Positions 27,962 through 37,390 of a DNA stretch of 64,000 nucleotides are shown here, piece by piece (the stretch's first letter is position 1; the number at the start of each line of letters is the position of its first letter). Under the pieces are notes generated by a model that saw only the letters and a program-made list of their open reading frames with translations, was not told the DNA's origin and ran no database searches. Both the position numbers and the translations under genes were made by a program. Source of the DNA: Pseudanabaena mucicola str. Chao 1806 (GTDB taxonomy: Bacteria > Cyanobacteriota > Cyanobacteriia > Pseudanabaenales > Pseudanabaenaceae); the NCBI RefSeq assembly GCF_030323025.1, contig NZ_CP097329.1, positions 2,263,001 through 2,327,000 on the forward strand. Direction: 5' to 3'.

Positions 27962-28178
27962 GGACTAAGTTGAAACGAACAAAAAAGAATCACTGAGACT
28001 CCTACTACATCCTATAAGTAGCTGGCGCAATTAAATATAAAACTTGTAAAACTCGTAAAACTCAAAAACCTGCAGTGCATATTGCATTTATGGAAAATCT
28101 TTTTAGCAGGGCTTCCATTCCCACATAAATCCTCAAACCTTGCTAAGCCCGTAATTATCTGCAATACTGCGGACAAAA

Positions 28179-28688
28179 TTAGTAAACAATAGCCCCGTAG
28201 GAACAAAGGACTGGAAAGTTAGGATGAGACTTAATCAAAGTAGAATCTAAGTCTATCAGGGAAATAAAGCGGTCTAGTAAATGACGATTGAGAGAGAGAC
28301 GTTTATAACTAGCCATAGAGAAAACAAAAGGTTTAGGGGATTGATGGAGTTGAATTGCCTCAAACTTATTGAGATTTAAAGCCATGAGACTAGCATTGAA
28401 ATGAAAATCGAGTTTGGTCAAGACACGAGCTTGACTATCGGCTAACCCCGTAAACTGCCTAGCATCCTGAAAGATAAATTCAATCTAAAAAAGAGCTTTG
28501 TAGAAATTAAAAATATCAGATGCGTCAAGATGAATATCATTTGAGAACAAAAGTACTCGACCGATGCATTCTGGATTACGACTGTCAAGAAGAAAAGCAA
28601 GACGGATTTTACGCTTAAGACTCAATGAACAAACCACAACATCGTATAGAAACAAGTTAGGTTCAAGTTCACGGACTATAGAACCCAT
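28179..28688 (-). pseudogene. IS4-like transposase C-terminal fragment with amber stop
   Basis: Both halves lie in one frame: from 28688, SLKRKIRLAFLLDSRN...IFNFYKALF, then TAG at 28485-28487, then IEFIFQDARQFTGLADSQAR and KLDFHFNASLMALNL. Intact relatives have Gln at the stop position (KARFQIEF), so a CAG to TAG change is likely. The N-terminal catalytic part is missing and no terminal repeats were found. The remnant lies just upstream of the phosphatase gene. Confidence 0.75.
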
Positions 28689-28712
28689 TTTGTATCTTAT
28701 GAAAGGAAGAAA

Positions 28713-28925
28713 TTAGAAACCAAAATCTAACTTCAAGACTTCTAAATTAACTGTTTCTCCTAAATCTACTTTTCAGATTCCTTCCCCCAATTCTGACATA
28801 AACTCGCGATCTCTTAAAATATCTATTGTTTCCACCAAAGAAGCAAACTACTCCATAATCAGCGCAAAAAGCACATGCTTAACGTCTTGGGTAATAATCG
28901 CTGGATCTCTGAGATTCCTTAACAT
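28713..28925 (-). pseudogene. Degraded antitoxin-like fragment
   Basis: One frame of 71 codons, with internal TAG and TGA, reads MLRNLRDPAI...LVETIDILRDREFMSELGEG*KVDLGETVNLEVLK. The second half resembles small Phd/YefM- or ParD-like antitoxins that end in a 'DIEAGRxxxLEEV' pattern. No toxin is adjacent. The call rests on weak similarity only. The rest of 28926-29020 shows nothing. Confidence 0.3.
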
Positions 28926-29020
28926 TGCTGGTAATTGTTACTGTGCTTCAGTGATTGTCAAGCAATCTAGCATATTATTCTGCCTAGATTACAAAAATTG
29001 TATGATATGTTCCCTAAGCT

Positions 29021-29167
29021 AACGTCAGTTCGGGTTAAGCTGGCAAATTTTAAAAGCCCAAAAGTAAAAGCCTTGCTAAGCAAGGCTTTTACTTTTGGGC
29101 TTTGAGAGAGGGTTTGCTACGCAAACCCTCTCTCAAAGCCTGTTTCAAATTATCCCGAACTCACGTT
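29021..29167 (-). repeat. Family 2 MITE-like repeat at the pncB stop
   Basis: The 147-bp copy has ends AACGTCAGTTCGGGTTAAGC and ATTATCCCGAACTCACGTT and is flanked by AAGCT direct repeats (29016-29020 and 29168-29172). Removing the element and one AAGCT would leave GCTTAG, so pncB formerly ended in TAG. With the element the stop is TAA, formed by T of the duplication and AA of the element. Confidence 0.85.
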
Positions 29168-30512
29168 AAGCTATATCAACTTTTACAGGAATTGTCGCTA
29201 GGTTTGGGATATTACGAACTGCTGAAGGTAAAGACTGCACAGATTTACGAGTGCGTTTAGCGATCGCATCTAAATCATCCAAAGGCTTTAATAATTCGCC
29301 ATTGTGCATGATTAATTCTAAGAGAGGTTGCTCATCAGCTTGAGGAATGGCAGCAATATGGGTGAGGCGATCGCCTTTGACAACTCCATTCTCCAAACTG
29401 CGCCAGATTTGCTTACGACCTGCGATCGATTGCTTACCGCTTGACTTTTTGGAAACAGGAATATTATCAATTTCGACTAACTTATAAACTCCATTTACGG
29501 GCACACCTGTAACTAGTTTTGTACCGATCCCATAGCCATCAATGGGCGCTCCTAATGCTTTCAAACGGAGAATCTCGGCTTCGTCAATGTCACCACTAGC
29601 AAAAATGGCAGCATGAGGTAGAAGTGCTTTTACTTCTTTAGAAACTGTGGCAATATCACCTGAGTCAATGCGAACTCCTTTTACTTGCATCTCACCAGAT
29701 TTGACCTTCTCGGCAAGATTACGAGCAGCAGCGATCGTATCGAAGGTGTCGATTAACAGAGGACTATTAGGAAAAACTTGATGGAAAGCACTAAATGCTT
29801 GAGCTTCACTGCCTTCCATTGCAGTCAAAGCCATAACTAACGCATGAGCCATCGTGCCGCTAGGTTGTCTGCCCAGTTTTAGTGCTGCTAATACATTAGA
29901 AGTAGCATCCATGCCTGCTGCAAGTGCTGCTCTAGCTGCCCAGAGTGAAGCTTGCGGACTGAAGGCACGTCTTGTGCCAAATTCTAAAAGGGTAAGGTGA
30001 TCGCCTGCTACATCACGCATTCTTGCGGCTCTGGTGGCAATTAGGGTTTGATAGTTGATGGCATTTAGTAAATAGGTTTCCACTAATTGTGCTTGCCAGA
30101 GGGGAGCTTCAACCCTCAAAAAAGGCTCGTTAGCAAACATAGCCGTACCTTCAGGAACAGCCCAGAGATCACCTTCAAAACGGAAGTTTTTTAGCAATTC
30201 CCAAAATCGTTGATTCGCATTCTCAAATATTCCTGTCGCTTGTAAAGCGGCGATTTGCTGTGTGGTGAATCTCAGATTTTGTAAGTATTCTACGGCTTGA
30301 GCAATTCCCATTGCAATTAAGTATCCAAATCCATCAGGAAGACGACGCACGAATAACTCGAAACTAGCTCGCTTGCGATCGCATCCCTCTTGCACATAAC
30401 AAGCACCCATCGTCAGTTGATAAAGGTCAGTGAGCAATCCATATTCATCCGTAGCGATGTTGAGGGTATCGGATTTCAGGCTCACAGCAGAATTGACAGC
30501 GATCGCGCTCAT
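29166..30512 (-). CDS. pncB: Nicotinate phosphoribosyltransferase
   Basis: The 448-residue enzyme makes nicotinate mononucleotide from nicotinate and PRPP for NAD salvage. Evidence: DEYGLLTDLYQLTMG at the N-terminus, LLEFGTRRAFSPQ, and VRIDSGDIATVSKEVKALLP with the phosphate loop near FASGDIDE. ATG 30512 is chosen because the conserved region starts soon after; an earlier in-frame start at 30587 adds 25 unlikely residues (MINKNTLAILVKTTIID). The stop codon overlaps the edge of a family 2 repeat. Confidence 0.9.
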   Translation of the reverse strand: MSAIAVNSAVSLKSDTLNIATDEYGLLTDLYQLTMGACYVQEGCDRKRASFELFVRRLPDGFGYLIAMGIAQAVEYLQNLRFTTQQIAALQATGIFENANQRFWELLKNFRFEGDLWAVPEGTAMFANEPFLRVEAPLWQAQLVETYLLNAINYQTLIATRAARMRDVAGDHLTLLEFGTRRAFSPQASLWAARAALAAGMDATSNVLAALKLGRQPSGTMAHALVMALTAMEGSEAQAFSAFHQVFPNSPLLIDTFDTIAAARNLAEKVKSGEMQVKGVRIDSGDIATVSKEVKALLPHAAIFASGDIDEAEILRLKALGAPIDGYGIGTKLVTGVPVNGVYKLVEIDNIPVSKKSSGKQSIAGRKQIWRSLENGVVKGDRLTHIAAIPQADEQPLLELIMHNGELLKPLDDLDAIAKRTRKSVQSLPSAVRNIPNLATIPVKVDIA

Positions 30513-30710
30513 GGCTTTAGTGAGGTAGTTGTATATATCTATTATAGTTGTTTTTACCAAAATTGCAAGTGTATTTTTATTTATCAAATCACAAACTGCC
30601 GATGACTAAAATTGTTGTTGGTCAATATTCAAAAGCTTTTCTTGCTAAAGATAGAGATTGGGGTCTAAGATATATGTTATTTTTTTGCAGTAATTATAGT
30701 AGATATAATT

Positions 30711-31622
30711 TTAAATATTGGTCGCAATGTCACTAAAAAGCTGACGTAGCCATTTATGAGCGCTGTGATTGGTTGTGCTTTGATGCCAACGCATCACTAC
30801 GGCAAAGCCTGCAATTTCCAAGGGGCAAGGGAAAATCTTAAGGTTTAAGTCTTTCGCAAAAGCGATCGCAACTCGTTCTGCTAGAGTAGTAATCAAGTCT
30901 GTACGCGCAATGATAGAAGGCGCAACCAAAAAATGAGGAATAGAAAGCCTGATATTGCGGCTAAGTCCTTGGATGGCAAGGGTATCATCAACTCTCCCAA
31001 CCATATCTTCTTTAATCGAAATGAGCAGATGGGAAGTTGTGAGATATTCTTCTAACGACAGAGAATCTTGAATTAAGGAATGGTCTTGACGGCAGACACA
31101 AACAAATCGCTCTTGAAAAAGTAACTGTTCTTGATGCCAAGGAATCTGTTCAGGAAATACACCACAGATCAGCTCGACTTTGCCATTATCTAATAAATCA
31201 AATAACTGCTGCCGATCGCCTGTTCGCACTTGAATTTTAAGATTGGGAGCAACCTGTTCTAATTGCTCTAACAGTGGCGGTAACAGCACAAATTCCACAT
31301 AGTCCGTCATGCCAATCGCAAATACGCGATCGCTAGTCATTGGCTCAAATCCTGCTTCCGATGACAGCGCTATCTGAATCTGTTGCAAAGCAGGTTGAAT
31401 TTGGTTTGCTAAGGCGATCGCGACAGGTGTCGGTTGTAGTCCTGATTTTGCCCTGATAAACAGTCGATCCTTGGTCAAATGCCGCAATCGTGCTAGAGCG
31501 TTACTCATCGCTGGTTGGCTCAAGCCAATACGTTCTCCCGCACGAGTAACATGGCGATCGCGCATCAAGGCATCAAATACCACTAACAGATTCAGATCAA
31601 TTTTGTTTAACTCAAAATTCAT
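30711..31622 (-). CDS. LysR-family transcriptional regulator
   Basis: The 303-residue protein has an N-terminal winged helix (about 8-67: LLVVFDALMRDRHVTRAGER, LSQPAMSNALARLR) and a C-terminal periplasmic-binding-like effector domain. The closest general group is NodD/LeuO/SyrM-like LysR proteins (start pattern 'IDLNLLVVFDAL'). It is divergent from the F420-type oxidoreductase gene, which it probably controls. A 21-bp hairpin sits 9 bp upstream of its start codon. Confidence 0.87.
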   Translation of the reverse strand: MNFELNKIDLNLLVVFDALMRDRHVTRAGERIGLSQPAMSNALARLRHLTKDRLFIRAKSGLQPTPVAIALANQIQPALQQIQIALSSEAGFEPMTSDRVFAIGMTDYVEFVLLPPLLEQLEQVAPNLKIQVRTGDRQQLFDLLDNGKVELICGVFPEQIPWHQEQLLFQERFVCVCRQDHSLIQDSLSLEEYLTTSHLLISIKEDMVGRVDDTLAIQGLSRNIRLSIPHFLVAPSIIARTDLITTLAERVAIAFAKDLNLKIFPCPLEIAGFAVVMRWHQSTTNHSAHKWLRQLFSDIATNI

Positions 31623-31631
31623 TAGTCATGT

Positions 31632-31678
31632 CAAGTAATTGTATTGTGGGCGTGAAGCGCCCACAATACAATTACTTG
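31632..31678. other. Perfect 21-bp hairpin before LysR gene
   Basis: CAAGTAATTGTATTGTGGGCG (31632-31652) and its exact complement (31658-31678) enclose loop TGAAG. It occupies the leader of the LysR gene and would pair close to the ribosome-binding region if transcribed. It may alternatively be a short repeat. Confidence 0.6.
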
Positions 31679-31786
31679 GCGGCACTACCCATTATTTATA
31701 CCATGAATGATTTTTATATAAATTATCCATTGGACAAATGAATGATACTCGATCCAAACTTGATGTAGATATTTAGGAGTAACTAG

Positions 31787-32425
31787 ATGAAAATTGCCTT
31801 CATTGGTACTGGTAATGTCGGTGCACCCCTAGCCGATCACTTACAAAAACTCGGTCATCAGGTCTTCATTGCCGCCCGTAATCCTGAATCTAAGTCAGTT
31901 TTAGAGGCTTCCAAACGTAATTCTGAACTAATCGTCAAATCTCCGCTCGAAGCTGTCCAAGAAGCAGAAATTGTGTTTTTAGCAACTCCTTTTAATGCGA
32001 TCGAGACGGCACTTGCTCCTGTGAAATCATTACTAGACGGCAAAATTTTAGTGGATTGCACTAATCCCGTTGGTGCAAATTTATCGCATGGTCTGCAAAG
32101 CCAAATCTCAGGGAGTGAAACTGTTCAAGAATTTGTACCTAATGCCCATGTAGTGAAAGCCTTTACTATATATGGGTTTGAGAACTTTGAAGATAGTACC
32201 TATGCTGGCTATGGTGATCTCAAACCTGCAATGCTAATCGCTGGGAATAATCAAACTGCAAAAGAGATGGTAAGTTCTCTCTGTTCGCAATTAGGATGGG
32301 AACCAGTGGATACAGGTAAATTATCCATGAGCTTACATTTAGAACATATGACTTTGCTATGGATTCAGATGGCAAGAGTTCAAGGCAAAGGCTCAGGTTT
32401 TGTTTGGGCAATGTTGCAGCGTTAG
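31787..32425 (+). CDS. NADP oxidoreductase, F420-dependent-type (NAD(P)-binding)
   Basis: The 212-residue protein has an N-terminal Rossmann fold (KIAFIGTGNVGAPLADHLQ, 2-20; the NADP-type basic residue follows at AARNPES), and the middle of the F420-reductase-like family (DCTNPVGANLSHGL, AHVVKAFTIYGFENF). Cyanobacterial members probably reduce small dinucleotide substrates; F420 itself is not implied. The gene is divergent from the LysR regulator, and its stop overlaps the end of the broken Ada-like gene by 4 bp. Confidence 0.82.
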   Translation: MKIAFIGTGNVGAPLADHLQKLGHQVFIAARNPESKSVLEASKRNSELIVKSPLEAVQEAEIVFLATPFNAIETALAPVKSLLDGKILVDCTNPVGANLSHGLQSQISGSETVQEFVPNAHVVKAFTIYGFENFEDSTYAGYGDLKPAMLIAGNNQTAKEMVSSLCSQLGWEPVDTGKLSMSLHLEHMTLLWIQMARVQGKGSGFVWAMLQR

Positions 32426-33291
32426 TGATGACTAGCTTCCCAGCCCAATATTGCCATCTTGCGTTCCAATCCCCAGCGATAGCCGCCTAGTTCACATGAT
32501 TCCCTAATCACCCGATGACATGGAATCAGGAAGCTAATGGGATTGCTGCCAACAGCATTACCGATCACTCTAGCAGCATTGGGACGACCAAGCGATCGCC
32601 CTAAGCCTTGATAAGTGGTAATCCCACCAAAGGGTATCCGCAGGAGCGCTCGCCATACTTGAATTTAGAAATTAGTGCCTTTGACGTAGAGCTTTAGGGG
32701 TGGTTGTTTCGTGTTATTCAGATTAGGAAGATGGCTAAATAATCGATCGCAAATTGGTTGCGTAATTTGGCGATCGCTGATAATCTCAGCGTTTGACCAT
32801 TCCTCTCGCAACATTAATTCAGCAGCCTGATCATTCATTCCATCCAGAAAATATAAATTACAAATACCGCGCTCTGTCGTAGCAATCAGGCAATCTCCAA
32901 ACATGGTTTCATGGATGCCATAGCAAATCTCTAAACCCGCACCACCAGTTTTAAACTCTTGCGGTGACATCGCTTCGAGGTTCACAAATAGGTCATGTAA
33001 TCGTCCTGAACTTGATAAACCCACATCTCCAGTCAGTTCCAATAAGTTCTTTGTTTCCACAATTTTGGACTTAGCATATTCCACCGTCAGATATTGCAAA
33101 AATCGCTTGGGACTAATCCCCGCCCATTTAGTAAACAAGCGCTGAAAGTGATATTCACTCAGATGTACCTGCTGCGCGATCGCGGCGAGGTATGGCTGTT
33201 GTCGATGGTTCTGAAGAATAAAGGCGATCGCTTTTGCCATCAGTTCATAGGTTGCGCGATCGCCCATATTCTCATCTAAAAATTTGTCCAT
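32422..33291 (-). pseudogene. Ada-like alkyltransferase with in-frame TAA
   Basis: The reading frame from ATG 33291 gives an AraC-type HTH (about 20-110: YHFQRLFTKWAGISPKRFLQ) and the start of an O6-alkylguanine alkyltransferase domain, then TAA at 32665-32667. The same frame continues for 80 codons: IQVWRALLRIPFGGITTYQG, NAVGSNPISFLIPCHRVI and GGYRWGLERK. The catalytic PCHR cysteine thus lies beyond the stop. Intact relatives have FQIQVW, so a CAA to TAA change is likely. Full length would be about 289 residues. It overlaps the convergent oxidoreductase by 4 bp. Confidence 0.82.
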
Positions 33292-33583
33292 CGGGGAGTT
33301 TATGCTCAGCAATATGAGGGTTTACACCCAATTTAGCAATGATTTGATGCTTGGGCTAACCGTTTCTTGCGATCGTTATGTTCAAATGGCGTTTTATCAA
33401 CACTTTGTAAGCAATATTCAGTCAATGCAAATACGACTATTTTCTAAATTAGCCTAATTCAAGTTTAATATGATTTAACTAACTAGCCTAGAAATATCAT
33501 TATTCGATTATAATAATCTGGATTTACATCTACATATAGATAAGAACTTATTTTAGTGAGTTTGTTGAAGGAGAGTTGAAAGA

Positions 33584-36500
33584 ATGAGTGCAACCGTCAG
33601 CCAAAGCTGGAAAGAGCAGCTTAACTTGGCTGATAAACAAGTGCCTGAATTTTTTAGGAGCTTTGAGGAACTTGAGGCTGCACAGATTGGTATATCTCAA
33701 ATTCATGTCATGCGGAGAGCTTGGCAAGATTTAGAACTGGATGGAATTCTATATCAAGATAAATCACCATACATCTACATTAAGGAAGTCTCTAGTATTG
33801 ATCCACAGGAGACTAGGAAGTTACACCGTAGACTTTGGAATCAGGGAATTGCTCCATTTTTATTAGTAGTTAGCCCCAATGAATTTCACATATACTCAAG
33901 CCTAGTACTTCCAGCCAAGGAAAATGAAGATATAAATGATGATCACCGATTAGTTGAAGTATTGAGCCGAGCCGCAGATGCTCTGGAGTTAAGGCAGTTT
34001 GCGCGATCGCTAGAATTTGGTGAATTGTTCCATAAGAAACCAGCATCTTTTAATCCTGAATTACGAGTTGATCGTTACTTACTCAAAAACCTCAAGGCGG
34101 CGAGAGAAAAACTGCTTGAGCCAGTAAAGGGTGTAGCGCTTGATCTCAAAATCATCCATGCTTTGCTGTGGAGAGTAATTTTTGTTTCTTATTTAACTGA
34201 TCGAAAGATTATTGATGCAAGGTACTTTCATAAGATTGGAGCTACTGATGTTACAAGCTTACGTCAACTGTTAGAAAAGTTTTCACCAAAAAAATCTAGA
34301 GAATTACTTTATGCATTATTTGAACAATTAAAGCAGGATTTTAATGGCGATCTATTTGAGGGAGATTTAATTGAAGAACGTGAATATGTACAAAATTCTC
34401 ACATAGACATACTGGGAAAGTTACTACGAGGAGATGATCTCAGCAATGGTCAGCTTTCACTTGGTTTTTGGGCTTATGATTTTAGTGTTATTCCAATTGA
34501 AACTATTAGTGGAATTTACGAACAGTTTCTAGAAGTAGAATCGCCTACACAAAAGCGAGAAAGTGGAACGTACTATACACCGAGGTTTCTCGCTGAAGTA
34601 GTTCTTGATGTAGCCCTAGAGAAATTTACATCTCTTTCAAATAAAAAATTCTTAGATCCTGCCTGTGGTTCAGGTATCTTTTTAGTGTCGTTATTCAACC
34701 GCTTAGCCGAAGAATGGCTGAGAAACAATCGGAATGCTAGCAATAAATATCGTGCTGATTCATTGAGTAATATTCTCCAAAATCAACTGTTTGGAGTTGA
34801 TGCCGATCCTACAGAAACGGCTTGTCGAATTGCTGCATTTAGCTTGTATCTGGCTTTTCTCGATCAGTTAGAACCAAGGGCAATTCAAGAATTACAAGAA
34901 CAGGGCAATGTGCTGCCGAATTTAGTAGGGCATAATATTCTTTGTCAAGATTTCTTTGATGATGCACTTGTATTACCCAATGATTTTGATTTAGTTGTAG
35001 GGAATCCTCCTTGGGCAAGAGGTTCTAATAGAAAAACTTCAATTGAGCGGTGGTGTGAAAAGGAAAAGCTGCCATTTGCACAAAAACAACTAGCATATGG
35101 CTTTATTTGGAAAGCTCCACTCCATCTTAAAGATAATGGACTTATTTGTTTTCTACTTCCTTCATCAATATTACTCAACCACCAAACTAAAGCTTTAGAA
35201 GCTCAATATCATTGGCTATCTACTTACACAATCAAGCAAGTTATCAACTTGTCAGACATGAGATTTTATCTTTTTGATGGAGCAATTCGACCAGCGTTGG
35301 TTATCAGCTATACGAAAGAGTTACCAAATAACTCGAAAGGTTTTATTGACTATTTAGTCCCCAAATCTGAAAGAGAAATTCTGAGTGCAGAAATTATAAG
35401 TATTGCACCAGAAGACCGTGTACAAATTAACTTAGAGCGCGTACTTCATGATCTTAGTAGCGGTGAAGCTGCACCTGATTGGAAGCGGTATTTTTGGGGA
35501 ACACCAAGAGATCAAAAGTTTTTAGATCGATTAAGCTCTTTACCTCGTCTCAGTGATGTAGTTTCTCAACTTAAGCCCAAGTCCATTAATGAAGTGAAAA
35601 AAAGATGGATTATTGGACAAGGATTTCAACCAAAGAGCTTAAATGATGATGCTAAGGATATTGAAAGAATAAATAGTGGAAAGAATCCATATAAAACCTA
35701 TACACCCAATTGGTCTTCAGATGATTTATTTATAGAAGGTAGAAGCAAAGCTATAGATTTGCTAATAATAGAGTCTGACTGCGATAAAATAGGGGAGCGA
35801 TTCAAACGCTTACGTCGTTTACCCGACAATCAAATTTTTCAAGCACCTCATGTCCTAGTCAAGAAGGGGTTAGGAGTAGCTTATTCTGGATTTAATGTTT
35901 ATTTCCAAGATGCTTTTCAAGGTATTCATGGCTCAGCAAAAGATGCAAATCTCCTAAAGTTTCTATCTGTAGTTCTTAACTCTAATCTAGCATCATATTT
36001 TCTATTTCATAGCTCTGCAAATTGGGGGACTGAGCGCGATATAGTTCATGAAGAAGAATTGCTTCGTATGCCATTTCCATTCCCAGAAGATACATATTCA
36101 CCGATTGAATCACAATCAATTATTAGAGAGATTAATTCTATATTTAAACGCTTAAAAAATAAACTTGAGCGTAATATTTTAGATAGAGAAAACTTAATTG
36201 AGCAGACCAAACAAGAGCTACTTGTATATGTATATCGCTATTATCAAATTGACGAACTCGAACAAGTCTTGATCAATGACACGGTAAATTGTTGGATTCC
36301 TAGCTCTACACCAAATCGGGGTAGTCTAAATATCCCTACTTTAAAAGATAGTACTAAGTCAGAGCGTTTGGAATATCTCAATCTCTTATGCAATCTTCTA
36401 AATACATGGTCTAGGCGAGGTAGCTATCAAGTATCAGGAAAAATAATCTTTGCTTCTAATTCTAAAATGGCAGTTATAGTTTTACAAAAAGTATTGTCTC

Positions 36501-36745
36501 AGGATGTATCCCCTCTTAACGAGCATACATCCAGCCCTGAATTAGATAAAGTCATTAGCAGAATTTTAAATCTCCTGCCAAGGCATGAGGGTAGTATTGC
36601 GTATTACCGTAATCTCAAGGTCTTTGATAGAGATAAATTATATATCCTCAAACCGCTAGCCTATAGATTCTGGAGCAAAACAACGGCTCTTAATGACGCT
36701 GACGAAATTGCAGCAGCTATCCTTACTAACGATTACAGGGGGTGA
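33584..36745 (+). CDS. Eco57I-type N6-adenine DNA methylase (type IIG-like R-M protein)
   Basis: The 1053-residue protein has an N-terminal region of about 300 residues, then the amino-methyltransferase block: SGTYYTPRFLAEVV (327-340), SAM motif FLDPACGSGIF (356-366) and catalytic NPPW (474-477). A long C-terminal target-recognition region follows. Type IIG enzymes normally carry a PD-(D/E)XK nuclease at the N-terminus; here I see no convincing D...ExK there, while the next gene (3 bp downstream) supplies one. So cleavage may be in trans. The gene seems part of an accessory island; GGAGAG precedes the ATG. Confidence 0.82.
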   Translation: MSATVSQSWKEQLNLADKQVPEFFRSFEELEAAQIGISQIHVMRRAWQDLELDGILYQDKSPYIYIKEVSSIDPQETRKLHRRLWNQGIAPFLLVVSPNEFHIYSSLVLPAKENEDINDDHRLVEVLSRAADALELRQFARSLEFGELFHKKPASFNPELRVDRYLLKNLKAAREKLLEPVKGVALDLKIIHALLWRVIFVSYLTDRKIIDARYFHKIGATDVTSLRQLLEKFSPKKSRELLYALFEQLKQDFNGDLFEGDLIEEREYVQNSHIDILGKLLRGDDLSNGQLSLGFWAYDFSVIPIETISGIYEQFLEVESPTQKRESGTYYTPRFLAEVVLDVALEKFTSLSNKKFLDPACGSGIFLVSLFNRLAEEWLRNNRNASNKYRADSLSNILQNQLFGVDADPTETACRIAAFSLYLAFLDQLEPRAIQELQEQGNVLPNLVGHNILCQDFFDDALVLPNDFDLVVGNPPWARGSNRKTSIERWCEKEKLPFAQKQLAYGFIWKAPLHLKDNGLICFLLPSSILLNHQTKALEAQYHWLSTYTIKQVINLSDMRFYLFDGAIRPALVISYTKELPNNSKGFIDYLVPKSEREILSAEIISIAPEDRVQINLERVLHDLSSGEAAPDWKRYFWGTPRDQKFLDRLSSLPRLSDVVSQLKPKSINEVKKRWIIGQGFQPKSLNDDAKDIERINSGKNPYKTYTPNWSSDDLFIEGRSKAIDLLIIESDCDKIGERFKRLRRLPDNQIFQAPHVLVKKGLGVAYSGFNVYFQDAFQGIHGSAKDANLLKFLSVVLNSNLASYFLFHSSANWGTERDIVHEEELLRMPFPFPEDTYSPIESQSIIREINSIFKRLKNKLERNILDRENLIEQTKQELLVYVYRYYQIDELEQVLINDTVNCWIPSSTPNRGSLNIPTLKDSTKSERLEYLNLLCNLLNTWSRRGSYQVSGKIIFASNSKMAVIVLQKVLSQDVSPLNEHTSSPELDKVISRILNLLPRHEGSIAYYRNLKVFDRDKLYILKPLAYRFWSKTTALNDADEIAAAILTNDYRG

Positions 36746-36748
36746 TTA

Positions 36749-37390
36749 ATGGCAATTATTGGTAGTCCAAAAGAATTTCTGGAAATAGAAGACTTTATCC
36801 CGAAGATTTTGGCAATGGTTCTTGATGCTTGGTCAAGTTTTGAAAAACCGTTACCAAATAAGCATGAAGTTCCTATTACAAGAAAGTTTCGCCTAAAGCT
36901 ATTGCAGCACAGAGATTTGAATGGGCTTCCTCTCAAAATCGAGCGTGAAGTGTCAATAGATGATCCTGAAACAGGAGAAGAAATTGGGAGAATCGATTTA
37001 TGTCTTACTTGTGATCATCGCAGTGAAGTCTACTTTGCGTTTGAGTGTAAGCGACTAAACGTAATTGATAAGAATGGTCGTACTAGCACCCTTGCAAAAG
37101 AGTATGTGATGAATGGGATGACTAGATTTGTTGGCTCAAATCCACAATACGCAATAGGTTTAAAGCAAGGCGGCATGATTGGATATGTGATGAATGGAAA
37201 GATTGATGGTGCGATTACAGCCGTTAATCAACAAATCAAAGATCACTACAAAGATTTACAAATGAAACCCTCGAAAGGGTTAAATCCGTCATCTAGATTG
37301 CCAGAAAATTTGATCAGAGAAAGCTTGCACCATATACCAGATCGTGATTTTACAATTCATCATGTATTTTTGCCTATTTCAACAATCTAA
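36749..37390 (+). CDS. PD-(D/E)XK nuclease-like partner of the methylase
   Basis: The 213-residue protein carries a plausible restriction-type core: D83 (in EIGRIDLCL), then E99-C-K101 (VYFAFECKRLN), with a preceding IEREV helix/strand. A downstream conserved-looking block reads EYVMNGMTRFVGSNPQYAIG. It starts 3 bp after the methylase stop, so the two are co-translated and probably form one defence unit. The last three codons (ACA ATC TAA) lie in sequence shared with the glnT fragment, so the original C-terminus may have been replaced when that fragment joined. Confidence 0.65.
   Translation: MAIIGSPKEFLEIEDFIPKILAMVLDAWSSFEKPLPNKHEVPITRKFRLKLLQHRDLNGLPLKIEREVSIDDPETGEEIGRIDLCLTCDHRSEVYFAFECKRLNVIDKNGRTSTLAKEYVMNGMTRFVGSNPQYAIGLKQGGMIGYVMNGKIDGAITAVNQQIKDHYKDLQMKPSKGLNPSSRLPENLIRESLHHIPDRDFTIHHVFLPISTI

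Noticed and set aside
28485-32667. Reassignment of TAG or TAA to glutamine
   Set aside because: Both codons end many intact genes here (for example TAA in tyrS, acsF, mrp and TAG in crtH); single C to T changes in dying genes explain the cases.
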